Notes: generated from the letters alone by a model not told the origin. A DNA stretch of 64,000 nucleotides from Diplocarpon mali (GCA_024741835.1 JAENRP010000070.1:62001-126000); one strand, 5' to 3'. Shown: positions 44,102 through 56,942, counted from the first letter of the stretch. Made by a program: numbers and translations.

Positions 44102-45662
44102 ATGTCTTCGGTCAAGAGAAGAAAGCTCGAAGAGAACCTTTCATCGGGCCTGCTGAAGGAGAAGAAGAACAAGAAACTCAAAAAGACGAAAACCGTGGAA
44201 GATGTAGCGGCAGAGACAGCGCAGGCTTTAGCCTCATCTGACCCAGAACCTGCGCTTATTGCTACTCAAGAATTGGAAGAGAGTTTAGCACGAAAAGGAG
44301 AAGAGGCCGCAGTAGAAGTGCCAAAGACTTTCAAGGACCTTGTAGGTGATTTACTTCGGCAGCCTTGGGGGCTTCTCTAACCAGACCCAGGGCATTATTG
44401 ACGAATTATGCGATGCCTGTACAGCTCTGGGATACAAAGCGCCAACACCAATTCAAGTCGAATCAATTCCTCTGGCCCTACAAGACCGAGACCTGATTGC
44501 ACTGGCAGAAACAGGAAGTGGAAAAACCGCTGCATTTGCCTTGCCGATTCTCCAGGCGCTCCTCGACAAACCACAAGCTTTCTTCGGACTCGTTATTGCA
44601 CCGACCCGTGAATTGGCATACCAGATCTCCCAGTCCTTCGAAGCTCTGGGATCCAAGATTGCTGTGAGATGCGCTGTTATCGTGGGAGGTATGGACATGG
44701 TTCCACAGGCCATTGCGCTCGGCAAGAAACCCCACATCATCGTGGCGACACCTGGACGTTTGCTAGACCATCTCGAGAACACAAAAGGATTTTCGCTACG
44801 GTCACTGAAGCATCTTGTAATGGATGAAGCCGATAGATTGCTGGACTTAGATTTTGGGCCCATTCTAGACAAGATTCTTAAAGTCGTACCTCGAGAACGC
44901 CGAACATACCTTTTCTCCGCGACAATGAGCTCGAAAGTCGAAAGCTTGCAAAGAGCAAGTCTCAGGGACCCCCTTCGAGTCAGCGTCAGTACGAAGTATC
45001 AGACTGTTTCAACTTTGATACAAAACTACCTTTTTATACCCCTCATCCACAAGGACGTTTACCTCGTCTATCTCATGAACGAATTCGTCGGTCAATCGGC
45101 CATTATATTCACACGTACTGTAAATGAAACTCAACGACTGGCAATTTTATTGCGGTCACTGGGATTTGGCGCGATTCCTCTTCACGGACAGCTCTCCCAG
45201 ACTGCTCGTCTGGGGGCACTCAACAAGTTCCGCGCCGGAACCAGGAAAATACTTGTCGCTACTGATGTCGCAGCACGTGGTCTAGATATTCCCTCCGTCG
45301 ATATTGTTCTCAACTATGATTTGCCACCTGACAGCAAGACCTATATCCATCGCGTAGGACGCACAGCAAGAGCCGGAAAGTCGGGTCATGCATTCAGCAT
45401 TGTAACACAATACGATGTCGAGATTTTTAAGCGAACAGAGACAGCACTGAAGATGCAACTGGACGAATACGAGCCTGTCAAGGAAGAAGTTATGGTGTTC
45501 AAGGCGCGGGTCGAAGAAGCACAGCGATATGCAAGAAATGAGATGAAGAATCTGCATGAAGATAGAGGTAACAAGGGATCGGTACTGAAAGGACGTCGGC
45601 CGAAAAGTGGGGCTAGTGGTAACAAAAGAGGCCGAGATGATATGGATAGGGAGGAGGGTTGA
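44102..45662 (+). CDS. RRP3: DEAD-box RNA helicase Rrp3
   Basis: There are two exons, 44102-44341 and 44391-45662, with a 49-bp intron (CTAAC branch site); the product is 503 residues. Helicase motifs appear in order: Q motif (YKAPTPIQ, 95-102), motif I AETGSGKT (119-126), PTRELA (151-156), TPGR (200-203), DEAD (225-228), SAT (256-258), then [18 protein letters not shown] and [10 protein letters not shown]. The N-terminal 80 residues and the C-terminal tail are Lys/Arg-rich. Rrp3 acts in the nucleolus in 18S rRNA maturation of the small subunit. An in-frame ATG 51 bp upstream exists; 44102 is preferred for its context and the usual family start. Confidence 0.93.
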
Positions 45663-45852
45663 TTGCTGTGGTAAGCTAGTTCAGACAACGGGTAATCATT
45701 TTGCGATTTCCTTCGTCACAAGGCTTGTTAAAAGCGTTGGCAATATTCGTAAACCATAAACTTGGTTAGTATGTCTCGCGGTTGCCGCTGACCGATAGAA
45801 AAGCCTTCTTTGCAAAGGGAACTATCTTCAGTCTACACTCGAGATGTACATC

Positions 45853-46259
45853 TCACAATTTTGACTTCCCTCCTGCCCCCCTATCATTCTCTGTCGGCTG
45901 ACTGTCCGCAGTCTCAGCTTTCAAACTGACTGGGTCGCCCAGCTGGCTCGGGTTCTCATGCAATTTGTCCATTGCCCTCTGCCTCAGCGTCTTCCCCCCT
46001 TTCCCGCCCTTCTCCCTTGAACTATCGCCTTCTGTAGGTGCAGGTGCTACTTTACTGATGTGCTTTACGGGCGATTGAGCTCCTCGATCGGAGGGAGTCG
46101 GCGATGTGGAGGATGTCTCGGCCTTCAGGGATATGGGATCCCCAAGTTGAGAAGGGTTGGTTTTGTTTGTCTGGAGAGCGCGCTCGCGGAGGGTAGGTTT
46201 CGACTTGGTAGGTGTTAAAAAAGCACTATAAACATGGGATATGGACTTACTGGAGACAT
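45853..46259 (-). CDS. Small conserved fungal protein with duplicated NPSQLGDP motif
   Basis: There are two exons, a 9-nt first exon 46251-46259 (Met-Ser-Pro) and 45853-46203, with a 47-bp GT-AG intron (donor GTAAGT, TTTAAC branch site); the product is 119 residues. The protein consists of two copies of a unit: a basic lead-in (TLRERALQTNKT or TLRQRAMDKLHE) followed by NPSQLGDP(I/V)SLKAET and, a few residues later, DRGA. It is hydrophilic, with no signal peptide or membrane segment. I recall the NPSQLGDPVSLKAET motif from uncharacterised Pezizomycotina proteins; the function is unknown. Its 3' end faces that of RRP3 190 bp away. Confidence 0.7.
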
Positions 46260-47782
46260 GCTTTTGGTATAGCTGGATTTTGAAGTATAACTTATAAGAC
46301 CTAAGAATTATCTCACCGAAGAACAAACCATCAAACCCTTAGAATTATCAGTTGGACTTATGTAAGTACCAGCGCGAGCACATGCATACTTTATCACTCA
46401 TTTCTATGACGCATTGGAAGTCGCCCGAGGCATGTGGAGGATGATAGCGGCGGCAATAAGCGAGACCAACAAAGGGGGCGGGGGAGGGTAACCAGTAAAT
46501 AGCGCCCTATAAAATAAGCAATTACACATTAAGAGAACGAGAACAGTCGGATTAATCCGCAGCAGAATGCGGTTTATGATTTTGGTGAAGAGGAAACGCT
46601 GAAATCCGATCCCGGTCGCGGTATCTGTAGAGGCGCTGGTCGATTGATTGCGCCGTGGTTGAATTGACTTCGGCGAGGAGGGTCAGGTCTGGTGACAAGT
46701 CTGGGGAGATCGTGTTAGAGACTTGGCTGCGTGAGAGATTGTTGTGGATTGGTGTTGGGAGGTGGAATACAGGATGGGAATGTGGTCTTAAAGTGTATGA
46801 AAAGAACTAGAAGTCTGCGTGACATGGGATTTATTTGATACTTTGCTTTTCTCGTCCTCGAGCGCTCTCTTAAGGGTCCACCAGCTGGGGTTGCCAGTCA
46901 CAGCCAGGCTGGAGGCATGAAGGTTGACTAGTTCTCAAGACGAGTGGCAGAACGCTACTTGCGTAACATACGAGTATTTTAGAGGCTAGTAGTTTCCCAA
47001 GATCGTTCTTTTCGGGTATTATACAAGTAGCCAACCTGTCAGAATAAACAACATGATTCAGCTCTACTGTACTATAGCCGAAAGCGTAGAAGAGAATCAT
47101 GCGGATCTCAGAAAAGTCGAGACAGTATTTTGTTAAGTGCCATAAAATACCAAGTATGTATACAATACTTTTTGCATGGCATGCTTAGAAGATAGTTTTG
47201 TGTCGATGACGAGTTTACTTGAGACGAATGACTTGAGGCCGGCGGTTCTACATGCCGCCAAGCAGGTATGCCTCCATCGAAGATTCAAAAAAGCTATTGT
47301 GGTCTACCGTGCAACCGAAGCAGGAAGAAAAGAAGCTGGTGCGGAAAAATACATTAGTGGTAGAAGTAATAGACGTTTGGTACGGCTGACTGCTCTCTGC
47401 TGATTTATACTGTGGGCTGTACAGGTAACGAGGGTTATGCGTTGGAGGAGAATGAAATGAATTTGCTGTCATATAGCCATTATCAGATTGATAAACAAGC
47501 TGACTGCTGGAAAAATTTTGAAACGAAAATATAGCTGCATTATTCCGCGCTGGTATTGTAACAGGCCAGCAGCGATGCGGCACTATTTTGCATTAAACTT
47601 TTAGGCAAGTGATGTTATTCATTCTCTCAACTGTACTAATAATACTACAGTTTCAGCTTCGACGCTATATTCCCACAAGATATCCTCCACCGTCTTACAC
47701 CATAATCTAGCCTTTGATACAGATATTGATACAGTATAATATCCCCTGGCATCTGATACGTGATTCTGGGATGAATCATCGC
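46260..47782. other. Intergenic, 1.5 kb
   Basis: The interval lies between the start of the duplicated-motif protein and the stop of prolyl-tRNA synthetase, both on the minus strand. Frames at 46870-47100, 47176-47403 and 47248-47583 lack motifs and splice structure. I see nothing else. Confidence 0.5.
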
Positions 47783-50053
47783 TTATATTTTCGAAAGCAA
47801 TGAATCAATGTAGGATCTCAGCTCATTTATATGAACTTCGACCTGCACGTCCAATCTTCGGCACTGCACTTCACACTTCTTCTCGGAGGCCCACAGTTTT
47901 CCAACAACGACAATAACTGGATAACCAGTCAGGTCCGCATCGAACATTCTTTGAGCGAACGGTTTATTACTGCGGTCGTCGAGGACGAGATCGAGGGGAG
48001 GGCTCTCGGTTCCTAGGGATACTGCGTGGAGGCTATCGTACACTTCCAAGGCAGCGTCGTCGTTGCCCGGGGCTGGCTGGACTAGCACCTCAAAGGGCGC
48101 CATGACTCTAGGCCAGTTGAGACCCCGTTTATCTTCGAGCATGTCGGCGACGGCACCAACGATCCGGGAAACACCGATACCGTGGCATCCCATCTGCATA
48201 GGCACTTGTGATTGTGACGTGCCGCTGTCTCCTCTCTTGACTCCATCTGCAGACCTCGTTTTCGTTGGAGCTACCACCGTAGCTTTTAAGGGTTCGCTAT
48301 ATCGCGTGCCGAGATGGAATGTGTGGCCAAGCTCAATGGCTTTTTGGACCTTGAGGGAACCTCCGGAACAGCGAGGGCACGGATCTCCCTCTGTGATCCG
48401 GAGCAGATTGAGAGGCTGGTTTGTGGTGGAATTTTCATATAGAAAGTCCATCTGAATGTCTTTCAAGGGTTCGACGAGTGCGGGCGGAAGAAAGGGTAGC
48501 CTAAATTGAATGTCCGCTGATCTGATGCTGTCTTGAACTTTTGAAGATATTCTACAATCGATAACGTTAAGGACTCGTTTGGGCGTAGGCAATGGTGAGC
48601 CCGTTGAGTCCGATGATGATATTGAGTGGCGCATCCATAGCTGCAGCGGGTCATCTATCGATGTATCGATATCGGGTACCACTGATTTGACTGCATGGAT
48701 ACTAATTTCGGATCCATCCTGGGCTTTATTCTCCGAGGCATTTGCGGATGCGTACCAAACGTTGATAAGAGTCAGTCTATCTCTAGATATACCACGCCAT
48801 GTGCGGACATCAAGAAGGCTCTCCGGGGTTGTCGGCTTGACGTCTTCACCATCTGATGGACGCCGGGATACCGGGCTTTCTGCAAGCTCCTCATTTGCAA
48901 CATATTTACACGATGAGCAACTGATTATATGATCCTCGCCCTTCGAAGTTGGGAAATGAAATTCGTGACTCAGATCTCCTCCTATATCGCCAGAATCGGC
49001 CTCCGCAACTAGATATGGCAATTTAAGTTCATCAAAAAGGCAGGCATATATCTCCCGAACCTGATGATATGTCGCTAGGGCCAGAGATGGGCTGTGATCA
49101 AAAGTGTAGAGGTCTTTCATGATGAACTCCCGGGAACGGAGAAGACCATGCCTAGGTCTCAACTCATCGCGGTACTTGCGAGCTTTGGTAGGTCAGATAC
49201 TGACAAGCCTATGGTAGTAGTTACTTACATATCTGGTACAGACGAACAGGAAGCATTTTGTATGATTCCACCGCGCTTGACACCAGTGAGGTAATTTCCT
49301 CTTCGTGGGTTGGAGAAAGAAGATACTTCGCTTTTTTCCTATCAGAAAAGCGAAAAAGCTATGCCCAGTATTAGAGGCTAGTTCGACGTACAGAGGGAAG
49401 AGTATTACCTCAGCACCGGCTTTATCCAAGCGACTGCTTTTTGCCCATAGTTTTTCAGATGAAATCGAGGACAATGCTAGTTTTGAAGCGCCTCCAATCG
49501 TCAGATTGATGGATGGGTGAAGAGAGACCAAGAGTACGTACCTAATTGAAACATATATTTATCAATGAGAGCTTCTAACTTATCTTGCACTCTTCGGCCC
49601 AGTGGGAGCATATGGAAGATTCCTGAATGGGCCTAACAAATCAGAACGTAGTCTTCAGCACGTCAGGGAATTGCTAACCTGGCGAATAAAACCGGCTCGT
49701 ATGAGCTTTGCGTGGGCATCTAGCCAATTTTAGCATAATTTGGAGGGATTGAATATCAGATTGTGTACCATCATGTGCTTTGGGCTCAATCCCTCCGGTT
49801 GGGATCCATAGTCTTGACAATCTAGCTCGACCATCGACCTCCAACTGGTCAGATAACACTACCACTACCGCGTAAAAGAGCCAACGAAAAGACTCACGGT
49901 TGCTTCATGAGAAGAAACGCTTGCAACGTAGCGGACAGATGCGAAAGGGCTTTGAATTCGACAACATTCAATTGAGTGCGTGATCGATATCGGAGAAAGT
50001 CTACAGCGGCCGACTCGAAGCAAGGCTCTAAAGGGAAAAGGGATGGGTGCCAT
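47783..50053 (-). CDS. Prolyl-tRNA synthetase, bacterial-type (mitochondrial)
   Basis: There are seven exons: 49898-50053, 49769-49844, 49679-49719, 49542-49632, 49409-49491, 49229-49358 and 47783-49182; the product is 658 residues. Introns are 46-53 bp. The first 50 residues are Arg/Ser-rich without acidic residues at the start, fitting a mitochondrial presequence. Class II signatures follow: [23 protein letters not shown], the motif 2 region [18 protein letters not shown], and motif 3 [12 protein letters not shown] near residue 523, then an anticodon-binding domain. A long divergent insertion lies between motifs 2 and 3, as in bacterial-type ProRS. It charges tRNA-Pro, most likely for mitochondrial translation. 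Its start is 312 bp from that of MAK21 on the other strand. Confidence 0.9.
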
Positions 50054-50365
50054 CAAGGCGATACTTTAGAGGAAGCAAGACGCAATGGATCTTGAAACTT
50101 CAGGGGACTTTCTCGAGCCAGAGCTTCTTAGAGCCGTAGCTTTTGCGCTGCTAGTCGCCGACGGTGCAACGCTGATGGTTGATATCTCATAATTGATGAG
50201 AAGATATATAAATCACGCTTGGAGCCACTACTGTGATTGATATTCCCACCCTCGCTTGCGATAACCGATAAGACGCAGCTAGTGGAAAAAAAAATCGTTG
50301 TGCCCGCCTATCCTGTCACCAGGATCCAAGTACCTGCCAGGCCAGATCTTTGTACAATACTGATC
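50054..50365. promoter_or_regulatory. Bidirectional promoter of ProRS and MAK21
   Basis: A 312-bp interval lies between divergent start codons, the second head-to-head pair of translation-related genes within 6 kb. No clear TATA box was found. Confidence 0.45.
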
Positions 50366-53300
50366 ATGGCCCGAAAGACGAAAAAGCCTACCAATGGAAC
50401 TGGGGTGCCAACTACCAAGAGCGCTGAATTCGCTTCCTTCGATGAGCAAGCTTTGACTGCTCTGACTGAGAAGATTGAGAAGGAATTCGAGAAGACCAAG
50501 TCGGCAGAAGCATTGCAAGCTGACACCCCCAATGGCGGCCGCAAGCCTGAGAAATCGAACGGAAAATCGAAGGAAGGGAGGGATAAAGGCGCGAAAAGAA
50601 AATCAAAGGACTTGGAGCTTTCCCGAGGAACCAAGAGGGATGTGCATGGAAATGCAAAAGTTGGAGGCAAAGCTATAATGAATCAGAAAAAGCATGCTAA
50701 AGAAAATGGCGATGGAGGCAACCACGAAAGGGCTGTGCTTCTTGAGGAAATTCTGGCTTTAGGGGGTACTGAGGAAGATCTGGATCTCGTCTTGGATGCC
50801 GTTTCCGACGAGGAGGGTGAAGAGACGAGCCCTGGAAAGATCCCGGACAAAATATTCAAGAAGGAACTTGCAAAATTTGTTGCTGGGCTCGGAATTGAAG
50901 GCGGTAAAGAAGCGGATACAGGATTTGAATCTGAGGAAGAAGTCGATGGTGGCTGGGAGGAGGCCTCTGCATCTGCAGAAGAGGCCGAGGATATTCTGGA
51001 AGTGTCAGCAAAAAAGGCAAAATTGGCTATTCCCGAGGCTCAATCATCAAGTAATCCTAACCGCCTTGTTAGTATCGTTCCCGTACGAGCATCTGGTCTG
51101 ACTGACTTTATTTAGATCTTTGAGGCACGTCCTGACTGGCATGCTGCGCCATTACCTGATCTTCCAATTCCTGATGTAGACAGCGCATCACGGTACTCAG
51201 GGGCCATTACGAACTTGAAAGACTACGCCAAAGCGCTCCTTGACGTCGATAGCAATTTATATGCCTCAAAGCACCTTTCCTCGTCATCCTCGCACCGCTT
51301 TCTTTCGACAATCATGGCATCGGGTACCTTGTCAGACAAGGTTTCCGCGCTGACCTTAGTGGTCCAAGAATCTCCCGTCCATACTACCAAGTCATTTGAG
51401 AGTCTTTTGGCCCTGGCTAAGAAGAATAGCCGAGCGCAGGCTGTCACTGCACTGGGTGCCCTGAAAGATTTACTTGGAACAGGTGTTGTCCTGCCAGCTG
51501 ATAGACGCCTCAGAACTTTCTCTACACAGCCAGGCCTTGTTGGTACATTGCAAGAAGCCGATATCTCGCATTGGACCTCTAACGAGAAGCTTCCAGGACG
51601 AATTTCCAAAGCTCACCTAATTTCTTGGGCGTACGAGGATTGGCTGAAAGATATCTACTTTGATATGATTAAAGTCTTGGAAGGCTGGTGCAATGACGAG
51701 GTTGACTTCGCACGATTACGGGCAGTAACATATACATACGAACTTCTGAAGGAGAAACCAGAGCAGGAGGCTAATCTTCTTCGACTGCTCGTCAACAAAC
51801 TAGGAGACCCTGATAGAAAAATTGCATCTCGAACTTCATACTTACTTCTGCAGCTCCAAACATCTCACCCGCTGATGAAGCTGATAATTGTTCGTTCCAT
51901 AGAGACCGAACTTCTTTTGCGTCCAGGACAAAGCTCTCATGCGAAATACTACGCCATCAATACGCTGAACCAGACGATATTGAGTGGCAAGGAGGAAGAA
52001 GTTGCTCAGAAACTCTTAAGCATCTATTTCGAGCTCTTTGTGACGCTTCTGAAGAAGCCAGATCAGAAGCAGCAAGTTGGAGCCTTTTTTAATCGAAAAG
52101 GCCAAGTGCAAGGCGGTGGAGCTCCTAAGGGCAAAAAGGCTAAAGCTAAGGCTACGAAAGAGGAAGAGGCAAAATTGACGAGCGAAGAAGTGAATCAGAA
52201 ATTGATCTCAGCAGTTCTGACTGGGGTCAACCGTGCGTTCCCATTCTCGAAGTCAGATAATACAACGTAAGTATTTTCTAGTAAGTCTGAAGTGCGTCTA
52301 CTGACTGTTTTCAGTCTCGAAAAGCATATGGACACTCTATTCAAGATAACACATTCCTCGAATTTCAACACGAGTATTCAGGCACTGATGCTGATCGAGC
52401 AACTGTCTACCTCGAAGCATCTCGCAGTAGAAAGGTTTTACCGCACCCTCTACGAATCACTTCTCGACCCACGTCTCGTGACCTCCTCAAAGCACGCCCT
52501 GTATCTCAACCTCCTCTTCCGAGCACTAAGAGCAGACCTCAAAATCAAGCGCGTCAAAGCTTTCGTTAAAAGAATGCTCCAAGTCGTTACCCTGCACCAG
52601 CCACCCTTCATCTGCGGTATTCTATTCCTAATACGCGAATTAGAAGCAACATTTCCCGGCTTGAAAACTATGCTTGACAACCCTGAGGAAGAAGAGGGGG
52701 CCGATGAGGAAGTCTTCCACGACGTTCCGGAAGATGGCGCCGAGCCCGACGTTCCAGTGAAAAGGATTGGCCCATCAACGGTCTACGACGGCCGCAAGCG
52801 AGACCCGGAACACAGCAATGCGGACAAAAGCTGCCTGTGGGAACTAGTAATTTCTCCCGAACACTGTCCACGGTTTTTCTGTCGTTTACTTACTGCGTTA
52901 ACAGATTCCATTCCTAACCCACTTCCACCCCTCCGTTTCGCTCTTCGCCACCCGTCTCTTGGAAGGCGACAAAATGCCCCCCAAGCCCGATCTCACATCC
53001 CATACTCTGACAAATTTCCTCGACCGCTTCGTCTACCGCAATGCCAAAGCCTCGGCTGGTGGCGCAAAAGGCGGATCTATCATGCAGCCCCTGTCCGGCG
53101 GCGACAGCAAAGGCATCTTGCTCTCTTCTCGCTCAGCAAATGGCGCGCAGCAGCAGTCTCTTAATACGGAAGCGTTCTGGCGTAAGAAAGTCGAGGATGT
53201 GGCTGTCGATGAAGTCTTCTTCCACAAGTACTTTAGCCAAATTGGGAAGGGCAAGCAAGGTTCTAAGAAGAAAGCGAAAAAGGCCGCGGGAGAAGACTTG

Positions 53301-53732
53301 GGCGACGAGGAGGATGAGGCGGAAGATGAAATATGGCAGGCGCTTGTAGATTCTCGGCCAGAAGTGGAGGGGAGAGATGATGATCTGGAGATGCTGGATC
53401 TGAACGAGTCGGATATGATGACTGATTCTGAGGACGATGTCGACATCGAGCCTGACGGCGACAATGGCGTCATCCTGGACGCAACGGATTCCGACGAAGA
53501 GGTCTCTGACGAGGGAGACGAAGATGGAGTGGCGAGTGGGAGCGATAAGGACTCTGATATCGATGAGTTGTTCGCCAAGGAGCTGCAATCGACGTCTGGA
53601 GAGAAGGATGGCAAGGACAAGGCGGGCAAGACGAGCAGACAGAGGAAGAAGAAGTTCAAGAGCATGCCTACGTTTGCATCAGTTGAAGATTATGCAGAGA
53701 TGCTGGATAACGATGAGGATGAGGATTTGTAG
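50366..53732 (+). CDS. MAK21: Ribosome biogenesis factor Mak21/Noc1 (CBF/Mak21 domain)
   Basis: There are four exons: 50366-51067, 51116-52266, 52315-52846 and 52905-53732; the product is 1070 residues. Introns are 48, 48 and 58 bp. The N-terminal 230 residues are Lys/Glu-rich (MARKTKKPTNG). The centre is helical: SHRFLSTIMASGTLSDKVSA, later LPGRISKAHLISWAYEDWLK. The CBF/Mak21 domain spans about residues 540-790 (KHALYLNLLFRALRAD). The C-terminus is very acidic with a basic end (SRQRKKKFKSMPTFASVEDY). Mak21/Noc1 pairs with Noc2 in pre-60S export from the nucleolus. The start was chosen as the first Met of the conserved N-terminus; upstream in-frame sequence has no other ATG close by. Confidence 0.92.
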
Positions 53733-53923
53733 ACGGTCACGTGGGACAACTTTCTTTCCACGAACTCTAATAGTTATATCTGGTTCAGTGGTTTAGGGAA
53801 ATCATATTCCGATAATTTAAAGATCCAGGGCATTTATGATGGTACCCCGGTTCCCACGCGCCTCCCGAAGCCCAGGTGCCCACACTCCCGACCCATCCGA
53901 ACCCCGAGTCCCCAAGCAAACGC

Positions 53924-54701
53924 CTACGTATCAAACCACTCTAGCGGATCCTTCAGCGAGAATATAGCCCGGTAGACTCTATCGCCGTCCGGCTTCTCGA
54001 CTTCCTCGGTATGGATACTATGTAGCTGTGCCGAGGATGCGTCGCCGGGGATGAAGGCGCGGAAGTGGAAGTACTTGTCGCTCGCCCTGGTAACCCGTTG
54101 TCAGCTTCCTTCTCCGCACAGGCATCTCTGTAATGGAGAGGGGAGGGGGAAATGGGAAGCGAGAATTGAAGAGAGGAAATGAAAACAGAGACGGGAAGGG
54201 CAGGAGGAGATCAATACTGACTTCTCCGGATACGAATGCGATGGATCGGATTCCGGCAGCAGGACCTTCCCGAAGAGGTGCAATCCATAGGCAGAGCTTG
54301 CGACACGGACTTCTTTCAAGTCGTCGGCTGCGAAGAGTACATCAGCACCGTGCCTTTCGCGAGCTCGGCTAGGCCGGGGGGCTGGCATTGGCGAGGGGAT
54401 AGGAGCGGAGGACCTACAGGAGAATGTGGTGAGTTGCTTGTCGGAGAGGTTCTTGACGGCTGCAAAGTACTCTGGCTCGTGCTCTGTGGTTGGCAATGTT
54501 AGCATGGTCCCGTCGCTTGCGTGGTTGTGAGGAGAGGATGGTGGAGGTGGTGGGGGGAGGAAGGGGGGACGTACTGGTCATTTCATGGCGCATATGTTGT
54601 AATTTGGCCTTGAGCTCTACCTCGATCTCGTTGAATGCCTTGATGGACTCCTCTTTGGGGGGGTGCGCTCGGCCCAGGGTGACAGTGTCGGCGGTTGCCA
54701 T
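53924..54701 (-). CDS. Uncharacterised 153-residue protein
   Basis: There are four exons: 54575-54701, 54418-54483, 54222-54327 and 53924-54086; introns are 91, 90 and 135 bp, all GT-AG with closed phases. The N-terminal part is helical (SIKAFNEIEVELKAKLQHMR); the rest alternates short hydrophobic and charged segments (FAAVKNLSDKQLTTF, AYGLHLFGKVLLPE, DKYFHFRAF, YRAIFSLKDPLEWFDT). There is no signal peptide or membrane segment. I do not recognise a family. The consistent splice structure, with coding sequence on both sides of each intron, is the main evidence. It converges with MAK21. Confidence 0.65.
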
Positions 54702-55806
54702 TTTGCGATGCTGGGTTTGAGGTGTTGGCGGGGTGTCTTTGATGTGATATTGCTGCGCTTTGTGTGTTTTAGTAATGGAGACTAACGTGCCCCTACTGCT
54801 GCGAGGTTGCTACAACGATCAAAGAAAACTGCGGTGAATGGATAAGCAGCGAAGTGATGGACCATGGTGGGAGACAGGTTGTTTATATACAGCCGTCTGA
54901 GCAGTGTAGCCATGTGTTAGAGCGGGGGGAGGGCGGCTGTATGATCTGCTCACTGTGCGTTTGAAGCTCTGTGCTTGTTTATTGGGTCATACTGCAAGTG
55001 TGTGCATCGCAGCCTTCCTTACTGTTCAGTTCCTTGAATACCCCACTATAGCTACGCGGAATACGGCATGATAGCAGCAAGCACGCGGTAAAATTCTACC
55101 TTGGCATACTTGATGCGTCTACTCGATGTAAACTTTGCCTGGCGATCATGAAGTGTGGCCGACTGTTGGTGAAAGTGCTACAGTCGGCTGGGGATTGAGA
55201 AATGGTTTCATAGAGACCCCTGATCCCGGGGCAAGGATGCTTGGATGACGTCGTTGCAGCCTGGAGGAGTATAGGATGGGAGGCAGGGCAAGCAACAAGT
55301 GAACCTTGCTGGACGTGTGTGGCCACCCTCAGGCTCCCGGTGATATCGAGACAAATTAGAGGAAACGCCAGGAAAGTCAACAAAGGATTCGGGTTGCGTA
55401 GACACCTAAGATATCTTGGAGAGGAAAAGGGGTAAGCCAGATTTAGCGAGCGTGAGCCGAGCCGAGCCGAGCCGAGCCATGCGGGGGTCGGCTCGGAATC
55501 GGTAGAGATATCTACTATTAGAACCTGGGCAATAGGCAAGGAGATTGTAGAACTGCCCGAGATAGTGCAGTAGAATGTAGATATATCTTTTTATCTGTTG
55601 TGCGTAATACTTTCTTATTGTGGTTCATGGGCATCAAAAGCGCTGATCTTTTTCTCAGCCTCGTATCTCCGAGATTGTCATATCTGTACCTCGGTAGGCG
55701 CATCAATCCTTCGATTGAATTCTCCTCTGCGACCCACGCCCAGCACAAGCACCTATTAGCATGATCTACCCATCGACGGCCGTCGACAACTAGACACATC
55801 GTTCCG
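54702..55806. other. Intergenic between divergent genes, with GAGCC repeat
   Basis: This is the shared upstream region of the 153-residue protein and the thioesterase. Five perfect GAGCC pentamers lie at 55454-55478. A frame running antisense through them (55096-55539) has no motifs and is not called. Confidence 0.5.
55454..55478 (+). repeat. (GAGCC)5 microsatellite
   Basis: Five uninterrupted GAGCC units lie in the upstream region of the thioesterase gene. Confidence 0.9.
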
Positions 55807-56799
55807 ATGTCCTTAGCAGGCAAATATCTATCCAAGCCCATTATGCGGGCTCGATTGAATTGGACGCAGGCGCGTGCCTTTCCCTTCCATCAGCCCAAGA
55901 CGTTCAGTGTGAGCCATTGCTTGAGAACTGCGCACGGTCTGAATTTCCCCATCACGAATAGACAAGAGGATGCCTGTAGAAGCCACATAGCTAACGGTAA
56001 CTAGCAGCCCTTCCCCCGCCGCCCAAAAAACCACTCTTCAGACGCGCCTTAAACGTCTTCGCAATCGCAGTCCTCTCTACCTTCACCGGCTTCATTATGA
56101 CCTCCGCGCCCGTCATGTCCGCCGTCGATGGCTACCTGAACCCACCCACCGACGAAGAGACTCTCACCATGTTCCACCCCCCCGATGCCGCCGCGCAGGA
56201 AGTTGAGGATTTTATCGCTTCCCACCCTCTCGCCGTCGAGTTACGCTCCAAACCCGAGTATACGGAATCACGACCGCACTTGAAAGTCCCCGAAGCGCAG
56301 CGTAGCCACAGCTTGACGGCCGGCACGCTGATGGGCTCGGGCAAGGTCGTTGTGCCGCCGTTTGTGTGGAGCGAGAAGGGCGGGAAGTCGCTGGTGTCAA
56401 TATCATATCTGGGTGGAGATCTGTGCGGTCATCCGGGGCTGGTGCACGGCGGTATGCTTGCGACGATGCTGGACGAAGGGTTGGCGAGGTGTTGCTTCGC
56501 GGCCCTGCCGAACAAGGTGGGCATGACGGCGAACTTGAATATCAATTACAGGTCGCCGGCGCAGGCGGGGAAGTTCGTCGTGCTGCGGGCGAAGACGACG
56601 AAGGTTGAGGGGCGCAAGGCGTGGGTGGAGGGTCACATTGAGACGTTGGTAGGTGAGGGTGAGACGCCGGTTGTGATCGCCGAGGCGTCGGCATTGTTTA
56701 TTGAGCCCAAACAGGCTGCGGTACGTTTTGATGCTGTGGACTTGGTGATCTTTGCTAATTCCTGGGTAGTCGATGGCGAGGGTGTATCCTGTGCAATAG
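55807..56799 (+). CDS. Hotdog-fold thioesterase (UPF0644-like), mitochondrial
   Basis: There are three exons: 55807-55906, 56008-56720 and 56770-56799; the product is 280 residues. The first exon looks like a mitochondrial presequence (Arg-rich, no acidic residues early). It is followed by PPPPKKPLFRRALNVFAIAV, a single membrane segment. The 4HBT thioesterase core contains LGGDLCGHPGLVHGGMLATM at about 168-187 and NINYRSPAQAGKFVVLRAKT. The last exon codes only SMARVYPVQ. The family hydrolyses acyl-CoA thioesters; the substrate is unknown. The exon 1 donor (GTGTGA, at 55907) is weaker than the GTGAGC 2 bp later but is the one that keeps phase, so exon 1 is less certain than the rest. Confidence 0.8.
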
Positions 56800-56942
56800 C
56801 ATTACGTACGGGACTGTTTTAAACCTGAGTGTATTGACGGGGAGCTAGGGGTCATTAGAAGCAGCTCAGGCTCTTTGTAAGTTCCAATAGTTCATAGAAG
56901 CCTCTTCAATGAGTGCGTAGAGGCGCAATGCGCGAATATAGA

